Source: Pseudoalteromonas caenipelagi (lineage in GTDB: Bacteria; Pseudomonadota; Gammaproteobacteria; Enterobacterales; Alteromonadaceae). From it: 64,000 nucleotides of DNA. Positions 59,195 to 64,000 of the stretch are shown in pieces. Each line of letters starts with the position of its first letter. The first letter of the stretch is position 1. The DNA lies in the NCBI RefSeq assembly GCF_013140855.1, contig NZ_JABBPG010000001.1, forward strand, positions 682,001 through 746,000. Reading direction: 5' to 3'. The notes beneath the pieces are model-generated. The model was given only the letters and a program-made list of their open reading frames with translations, did no database searches and was not told the origin of the DNA. Position numbers and translations under genes: made by a program.

Positions 59195-60217
59195 TCAAAA
59201 CAGATCTATATCCCCATCTTCATCTCGTGATGGCGTCTGTGGTGGCTCCATTTGGTCATAAAAGCAAAGCTGATCCCTGCCATTTTCTTTTGCAAAATAA
59301 AGCGCCTTGTCAGCGCTTTCTAACACATGGATGGGAAAATCATAAGGCCCTACCTTTGCTACACCAATACTTACGGTCAGCTTATTAACAAAGGGGAATT
59401 TGGTAATACGAACAAGCTCCACAAACTTGTATAACAAGGACTCTATTTCTTCACGGGTGGCAGGTTCAAATACCAAAACAAACTCCTCGCCACCAAAGCG
59501 AAATAGTAAGTCTGTAGCTCTAAAGAATCCATCCATTACCTGAGCCAAAATAAGCAACACCTCATCGCCGCACACATGACCATAGTTGTCATTTACCCGT
59601 TTAAAATGGTCAATATCCAGCATAGCAAGCCAAGATACTGTTTCTCTATGAGTTTCTCTATCTTGCTGTGACTTAGTTGTTTTGTAATGCTTAAGAACTT
59701 GCTTTTCGATTAATTGTTTGAGTTTTTTATCAAAAGTCTGTCGATTTAACAGCCCTGTTAGCTTATCCCTTTCATTTTCATGCAAAATAGTCAGGTAGTT
59801 TTCGTAGATACAACAAAATGCATTGAGCAGCACTTGCTCTGAGCTGCCAAGCCCTTTACTAACAATTGCAATAGCCCCGATAGGCTTATCTGCTAATGTA
59901 ATTGGCACCCATCTTCTTTCTATCCCATCGTTGCTTTGAACAGCGATAATACATGCTGAGTTCAAACAAGATAATAATTCCGAACTTGGGCTTTGTACCT
60001 TTTCAGATTGACTCCACCGATAACGTTTTCCCTCTATTACCTGTAAGCTTAGACAACATTCAACATCCGCAGCGTCCTTTAATGAGATAGATTTGTAGAT
60101 TGATACTTCCTGACAACCAATAAATTCATGAATGGTGGATAGTAAACTTGATTCGAGTGAATCAACATCTCGCGTTTTTGTGAGTTTTACAACAGAGTGA
60201 AGTAGCTCTTCTTGCAT
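59195..60217 (-). CDS. Diguanylate cyclase (GGDEF) with N-terminal GAF-like sensor
   Basis: In this 340-residue protein the C-terminal GGDEF domain (about 145-310) has GGEEF at 242-246 and an intact RxxD inhibitory site (RATD, 233-236), so it should make cyclic di-GMP and be product-inhibited. DIDHFKRVNDNYGH (201-214) carries the metal and nucleotide contacts. Residues 1-140 look like a GAF-type sensor without a membrane segment, so it is cytoplasmic. It lies upstream of recC with a 108-bp gap. Confidence 0.88.
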   Translation of the reverse strand: MQEELLHSVVKLTKTRDVDSLESSLLSTIHEFIGCQEVSIYKSISLKDAADVECCLSLQVIEGKRYRWSQSEKVQSPSSELLSCLNSACIIAVQSNDGIERRWVPITLADKPIGAIAIVSKGLGSSEQVLLNAFCCIYENYLTILHENERDKLTGLLNRQTFDKKLKQLIEKQVLKHYKTTKSQQDRETHRETVSWLAMLDIDHFKRVNDNYGHVCGDEVLLILAQVMDGFFRATDLLFRFGGEEFVLVFEPATREEIESLLYKFVELVRITKFPFVNKLTVSIGVAKVGPYDFPIHVLESADKALYFAKENGRDQLCFYDQMEPPQTPSRDEDGDIDLF

Positions 60218-60629
60218 AACCTACCCTAAAAAAATTAAAGTGTTAAAACAGCACCTAAATTGAGTTGTCAGTATTTAGCTATAAAACAACATTATTTAAT
60301 TATTATAGACAGAATTTTTAAGCTTGTTGAGGATTGATAATTTGGGCCTGTTTTTCTTTCAAGTTTGTTTTTGCAGCAGTTGGATTAGTATTTATATAAG
60401 ACAGAGCCAGCATATTTATTTTAAGCGAGTCTGGTGATAAAGACTTTTTACTCCTGTAAAGTCACCTTACCCCACTTCCATGTGGAGCAACAAAGTGGCA
60501 ATCAAGCGCTGCCCTTCGGGGAACAGAATTAAACATCAAAGTTCAACAGGCCCTTGTAGTTCACTCTAGCAGGTTACCTGCACATTGAAGTGACAAAACG
60601 CTGAAAAATTTTCAGCGCGGTGGCGTAAA
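60218..60629. other. 412-bp spacer between oxidoreductase and cyclase genes
   Basis: It contains the terminator of the oxidoreductase gene (60591-60617) and the upstream region of the cyclase. I see no gene, RNA signature or clear repeat. Confidence 0.5.
60591..60617 (-). terminator. Rho-independent terminator of the oxidoreductase gene
   Basis: On the minus strand CGCTGAAAA/TTTTCAGCG is followed by TTTTGTCA, 13 bp after the stop at 60630. Confidence 0.7.
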
Positions 60630-61673
60630 CTATACTAGCTGGGCTAGCATTTCTTCATTGTATTGTGTTAACGGCTGCTGGTTTTTTACTTTATTAACAT
60701 AGTCTGGGTTAGCAATAAATGGTCTGCCGATGGCAACTAGGTCAAATCGCTTGTTATCCAACGCCTGTGAAGCCGTTTGTGGTGTAAAGCCCCCAACACC
60801 AACCAAAGTGCCATTGTAGCGCGCACGCATGTAATCAGAAACACGTCCGCCCAAATGCTCAAATTGCATGTTATCGTCAAAAATACCCACATGCACAAAT
60901 GCCAGCTCTCGTGCATTCAACTTAGCAAGTAGATAGTCGAATACTGCTTTATCTCTGTGATCCGGCTCCATATTAAAGTATGCCCCCGGAGATAAACGCA
61001 AGCCCACCTTTTGCGCACCAATTGCATCTGAAACTGCTGCAACAACTTCAAGCGCAAAGCGGGACATGTTTTCAGGCGTTTCGCCGTACTCATCCGTACG
61101 CTGATTTGAAGAGTAATGTAAAAATTGGTCTATTAGATAACCATTTGCACCATGGAGTTCAACGCCATCAAAACCCGCTTCAATCGCATTTTTTGCAGCC
61201 TGAGCATAATCAGCGACTAACTGCTTAATTTCAGCAGTTGTTGCAGCTTTAGGTGTTTGATAGCTTAAATCTCTCATTCTCGGAACCGTACCTTCAACAC
61301 CAATAGCCGATGGAGCTAACACATCCCCTTCACCAAAAAAATAAGGATGTGCTACACGACCCACATGCCATAGCTGGGCAAAGATCTTACCTCCTGCGTT
61401 ATGCACTGCACGAGTCACGTTTTTCCACCCGTCGATTTGCGCTTGAGTGAATAGTCCAGGTGTATTTGGGTAACCTTGGGCATCTGGACGAATAATTGTC
61501 GCCTCACTGATGATCAAGCCCGAATCAGCTCTGCGTGCGTAGTAGGCTGCCATTGCTTCTGTTGGCACTAAATTATCGTCGGCCATGCAACGAGTCAAAG
61601 GAGCCATCAAAATGCGGTTGTTTAGAGTGAGCGTGTCGTTGAGTTTGAATTGCTCAAATAATGTTGAAGTCAT
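60630..61673 (-). CDS. nemA: Old Yellow Enzyme-family flavin oxidoreductase (NemA-like)
   Basis: This 347-residue FMN/NADPH ene-reductase has RILMAPLTRCMADDNLVPTE, then AQLWHVGRVAH, GFDGVELHGANGYLIDQFLH and an FDLVAIGRPFIANPD near the C-terminus, all conserved in N-ethylmaleimide/xenobiotic reductases. ATG 61673 follows GAGGAAAT; the longer frame to 61796 runs through the operator region and is rejected. It is divergent from a TetR regulator. The exact substrate within the family is inferred. Confidence 0.88.
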   Translation of the reverse strand: MTSTLFEQFKLNDTLTLNNRILMAPLTRCMADDNLVPTEAMAAYYARRADSGLIISEATIIRPDAQGYPNTPGLFTQAQIDGWKNVTRAVHNAGGKIFAQLWHVGRVAHPYFFGEGDVLAPSAIGVEGTVPRMRDLSYQTPKAATTAEIKQLVADYAQAAKNAIEAGFDGVELHGANGYLIDQFLHYSSNQRTDEYGETPENMSRFALEVVAAVSDAIGAQKVGLRLSPGAYFNMEPDHRDKAVFDYLLAKLNARELAFVHVGIFDDNMQFEHLGGRVSDYMRARYNGTLVGVGGFTPQTASQALDNKRFDLVAIGRPFIANPDYVNKVKNQQPLTQYNEEMLAQLV

Positions 61674-61706
61674 ATTTCCTCGCCAAGGTAATTTTATTTT
61701 GTTCAT

Positions 61707-61724
61707 TTTGAATATTCGTTCAAG
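61707..61724. promoter_or_regulatory. TetR-type operator 1
   Basis: TTTGAA-TATTCG-TTCAAG is a near-perfect inverted repeat with a 6-bp spacer, 34 bp before the oxidoreductase start. Confidence 0.65.
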
Positions 61725-61733
61725 ATACACATA

Positions 61734-61751
61734 CTTGAATAAACGTTCAAG
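61734..61751. promoter_or_regulatory. TetR-type operator 2
   Basis: CTTGAA-TAAACG-TTCAAG is a perfect inverted repeat with a 6-bp spacer, 27 bp centre to centre from operator 1. A third, degenerate copy (TTTGAA-TAAACA-ATCAAA) lies at 61759-61776. Confidence 0.7.
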
Positions 61752-61817
61752 AACTATTTTTGAATAAACAATCAAATTAGGGTAGAATTTTTTCAACCAA
61801 TCAAGATAACTCCCTAT

Positions 61818-62399
61818 ATGAGAAGCGCAGAATTCGATAAAGAATATGTTTTACGCCAAGCTATGCGCACGTTTATGCAATATGGCTACAGTAAAACCAG
61901 CATGCAAAAATTAACAGAAGCTACGGGGTTGCACCCTGGCTCTATTTATTGCGCATTTAAAAATAAAAAAGGTTTGCTATTAGCATCTGTTGAGCAATAT
62001 CAACAAGATAAAAATGAGCAATTTGAGCAACTGTTTGCACAGCATAAAAGCGTTCGCTCTGCGCTGGAAATATTTTTGCAGGACATTGTCCAGCCATGTG
62101 CCAGTAATGAAGCTACCAAGGTATGTCTGCTTACTCGTACACTGTCAGAAGTGGATGGCCAAGATGATGAAGTGACTCAAGTTCTCTCAAATAACCTTTG
62201 CGCATTTGAACAAGCACTACAGAGTGTATTAAGCAAAGCTCAGCACTGCGGTGAAATTAGCGCTACACCAAGTGCGAAAGAAAGAGCACAGTTTTTAGTT
62301 ATGGGTATTTATGGACTAAGAACTTATGCCAGTACTAGTAGCGATGAGCAAGCACTTGTGAAGCTCAGTGAACAACTACTTGGACACGTTTTACAATAA
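61818..62399 (+). CDS. TetR-family transcriptional regulator
   Basis: In this 193-residue protein residues 9-55 form the DNA-binding domain: QAMRTFMQYGYSKTSMQKLT and EATGLHPGSIYCAFKNKKGL. The rest is the all-helical ligand and dimerisation domain; cysteines are present at SNEATKVCLLT and in the SKAQHCGEI loop, as in reactive-electrophile sensors such as NemR. It probably represses itself and the divergent oxidoreductase through the palindromes at 61707-61751. Confidence 0.83.
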   Translation: MRSAEFDKEYVLRQAMRTFMQYGYSKTSMQKLTEATGLHPGSIYCAFKNKKGLLLASVEQYQQDKNEQFEQLFAQHKSVRSALEIFLQDIVQPCASNEATKVCLLTRTLSEVDGQDDEVTQVLSNNLCAFEQALQSVLSKAQHCGEISATPSAKERAQFLVMGIYGLRTYASTSSDEQALVKLSEQLLGHVLQ

Positions 62400-62483
62400 T
62401 AGCAGTGGACATTAATGTTTGAGCAATTTGTAGAATTAAATGACAGTTAGAATAACACACTGCCTTTCTTGAATTTCAGAGAC

Positions 62484-62512
62484 AAAAAAAGCGCCGTAAA
62501 AGCGCTTTTTTT
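62484..62512. terminator. Bidirectional rho-independent terminator
   Basis: A run of seven A, the stem GCGC-CGTAAAA-GCGC and a run of seven T make a symmetrical terminator between the TetR gene and tRNA-Ser. Confidence 0.88.
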
Positions 62513-62536
62513 GTTGTGCCCATTTAAAAAGCAACA

Positions 62537-62626
62537 TGGCGGAGAGGGAGGGATTCGAACCCTCGATAGGGGTTAGCCTATACACGAGTTCCAGTCGTGC
62601 GCCTTCAGCCACTCAGCCACCTCTCC
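62537..62626 (-). tRNA. tRNA-Ser (anticodon GGA)
   Basis: A 90-nt cloverleaf with a long variable arm, acceptor GGAGAGG paired with CCTCTCC, T arm GGGTTCGAATCCC and encoded CCA. The anticodon loop CTGGAAC gives GGA. No disruption of this tRNA is visible. Confidence 0.93.
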
Positions 62627-62721
62627 GTTACACCTAAAGTGCGGGGCTAATACTATGAAAAGCAATGCACTTTAGCAAGTAGTTTTTCGGATATATCAAT
62701 CAGTTGCTCAACTATCGAGCA

Positions 62722-63762
62722 TTACTTTTGCAGACTTGCTGAAAAATCCAACATACGATTTAATGAACGCAATGCCCCTTCACGTAAATTCATATCAACA
62801 AATACTTCTTTACCTTGCGGGTCTACTAGTGCTTCTTCAATCGCTTTTAAGCCATTCATTGCCATCCACGGACAATGCGCACAACTTTTACACGTCGCGC
62901 CTTCACCTGCCGTTGGCGCTTCAAAAAACTCTTTATCAGGACACAACTGCTGCATTTTGTAAAAAATACCTCTATCAGTTGCAACAATGAACTTTTTATT
63001 ATTCATTGTTTGTGCCGCTTTTATCAATTGGCTTGTTGAACCAACTGCATCAGCCAAATCGACTATCTCGGCAGGTGATTCTGGATGTACCAAAACAGCC
63101 GCATCTGGATGAAGCGCCTTCATATCTTTCAAAGCTTTTGTTTTAAACTCATCATGAACGATACACGCACCGTTCCACATGATCATATCTGCACCCGTTT
63201 TCTTTTGGATGTAAGAGCCAAGATGTTTATCCGGACCCCAGATGATCTTCTCCCCTTGTTCATCAAGGTGATCAACTATCTCTAGTGCACATGATGACGT
63301 AACTATCCAATCTGCTCGCGCTTTTACCGCTGTTGAAGTGTTCGCATACACGACCACCTTTCTATCTGGGTGTTGATCACAAAATGCAGAAAACTCGTCA
63401 ATTGGACAGCCCACATCCAGTGAACATGTAGCCGCTAGCGTTGGCATAACCACGGTTTTATTAGGGGTAAGGATTTTAGCGGTCTCACCCATAAAGCGCA
63501 CACCAGCTACCACAATAACATCTGCATCGTGCTTAGCGCCAAAGCGCGCCATTTCTAGTGAGTCGGCAACGCACCCACCCGTCTCTTCCGCCAAAGCTTG
63601 GATTTCAGGGTCTGTGTAGTAGTGCGCGACTAATACCGCATTTTTTTCTTTTAACAATGATTTGATACGCGCTTTATAAGCAGATTTTTCGTCATCTGAT
63701 AATGGCGTAGGCTTGGGAGGAAAAATATAATCCTCTGGCATGATTTGTTCAGCTAAACTCAT
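62722..63762 (-). CDS. nadA: Quinolinate synthase NadA
   Basis: This 346-residue [4Fe-4S] enzyme condenses iminoaspartate with dihydroxyacetone phosphate in NAD biosynthesis. Visible are [51 protein letters not shown] and the cluster cysteines in [16 protein letters not shown] and [12 protein letters not shown] 63762 gives the same length and N-terminus as E. coli NadA. The frame extends to 63789, but a TATAAT box at 63801-63806 would place the transcript start too close to that codon. Confidence 0.94.
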   Translation of the reverse strand: MSLAEQIMPEDYIFPPKPTPLSDDEKSAYKARIKSLLKEKNAVLVAHYYTDPEIQALAEETGGCVADSLEMARFGAKHDADVIVVAGVRFMGETAKILTPNKTVVMPTLAATCSLDVGCPIDEFSAFCDQHPDRKVVVYANTSTAVKARADWIVTSSCALEIVDHLDEQGEKIIWGPDKHLGSYIQKKTGADMIMWNGACIVHDEFKTKALKDMKALHPDAAVLVHPESPAEIVDLADAVGSTSQLIKAAQTMNNKKFIVATDRGIFYKMQQLCPDKEFFEAPTAGEGATCKSCAHCPWMAMNGLKAIEEALVDPQGKEVFVDMNLREGALRSLNRMLDFSASLQK

Positions 63763-63800
63763 TTCTCGACCACTGTAGTCACATTGCATAATTAGGGCGA

Positions 63801-63806
63801 ATTATA
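63801..63806 (-). promoter_or_regulatory. Probable -10 box of nadA
   Basis: TATAAT on the minus strand, about 39 bp before ATG 63762. No -35 box is clear. Confidence 0.4.
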
Positions 63807-63896
63807 CGTAAATGAGCGCAATAATCCTAGTCAAACACAGATTAAATGACACGCTAAAGAAATTAAAATGAAAGATAAAAGAAACTATGTATGAAG

Positions 63897-63972
63897 TGGT
63901 GGGTCATGATGGACTTGAACCATCGACCAATGGATTAAAAGTCCACTGCTCTACCAACTGAGCTAATGACCC
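63897..63972 (-). tRNA. tRNA-Lys (anticodon TTT)
   Basis: A 76-nt cloverleaf including CCA, acceptor GGGTCAT/ATGACCC, D arm AGCTCAGTTGGTAGAGCA, anticodon loop CTTTTAA (anticodon TTT) and T arm with GGTTCAAGTCC. Confidence 0.93.
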
Positions 63973-64000
63973 GCTCTGAGTAAAAGTGCCACTAATTCAT

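Noticed and set aside
62537..62626. tRNA-Ser as attachment site of the phage element
   Set aside because: It is intact and 20 kb from the element, with housekeeping genes between.

Overview
The window looks like chromosome of a marine gammaproteobacterium of the Alteromonadales, most likely Pseudoalteromonas or a close relative. This is inferred from the moderately AT-rich base composition, the housekeeping set (ettA, recC-recB-recD, nadA, tRNA-Ser(GGA), tRNA-Lys(TTT)) and REP-like repeats of a type common in that group. No species can be fixed from the sequence alone.

Positions 1 to about 42,020 hold one phage-derived element, every gene on the minus strand, so it reads from right to left. 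It starts with an HTH regulator (42020) and a Q-like antiterminator (41767). A lysis block follows: E-C-T lysozyme, 3TM holin and a small membrane/coiled-coil protein. The rest is tail genes. The core is a non-contractile, siphovirus-type tail: tail tube (29155), tail-assembly chaperone with a canonical -1 frameshift into an unannotated second frame (28238 to 27544), a 993-residue tape measure, two tail-tip assembly proteins, a lambda-J-like tail tip with FN3 domains, and a lambda-Stf-like side fibre with five tandem 315-bp repeats. No capsid, portal, protease or large terminase gene lies between the regulator and the tail.

Around this core sit four separate copies of a P2-type cassette: baseplate J, tail protein I, fibre-collar (gpH N-terminus). 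They occupy 40220-37836, 34752-29441, 11218-9149 and 6500-840. Each serves a different adhesin set: paired coiled-coil fibres with small chaperones, two large modular fibres with common ends, twin Mtd_N-type proteins, and a further fibre running off the left edge. Rho-independent hairpins separate several units. J-I-H proteins belong to contractile baseplates, so four divergent sets beside a non-contractile tail is unusual. With lysis genes in front and no head genes seen, the best reading is a multi-receptor, F-type-like tailocin or a prophage built on that plan. Head genes could still lie left of position 1.

From 42,561 rightwards the DNA is ordinary chromosome: ettA, a PilZ protein, a two-TM protein, an M14-like peptidase, a CBS-domain protein, an FHA plus winged-helix regulator, an Mpo1-like membrane protein, a secreted M20 amidohydrolase, the overlapping recC-recB-recD operon with a terminator, a GGDEF diguanylate cyclase, an Old Yellow Enzyme divergent from a TetR regulator with paired operators between them, tRNA-Ser, nadA and tRNA-Lys.
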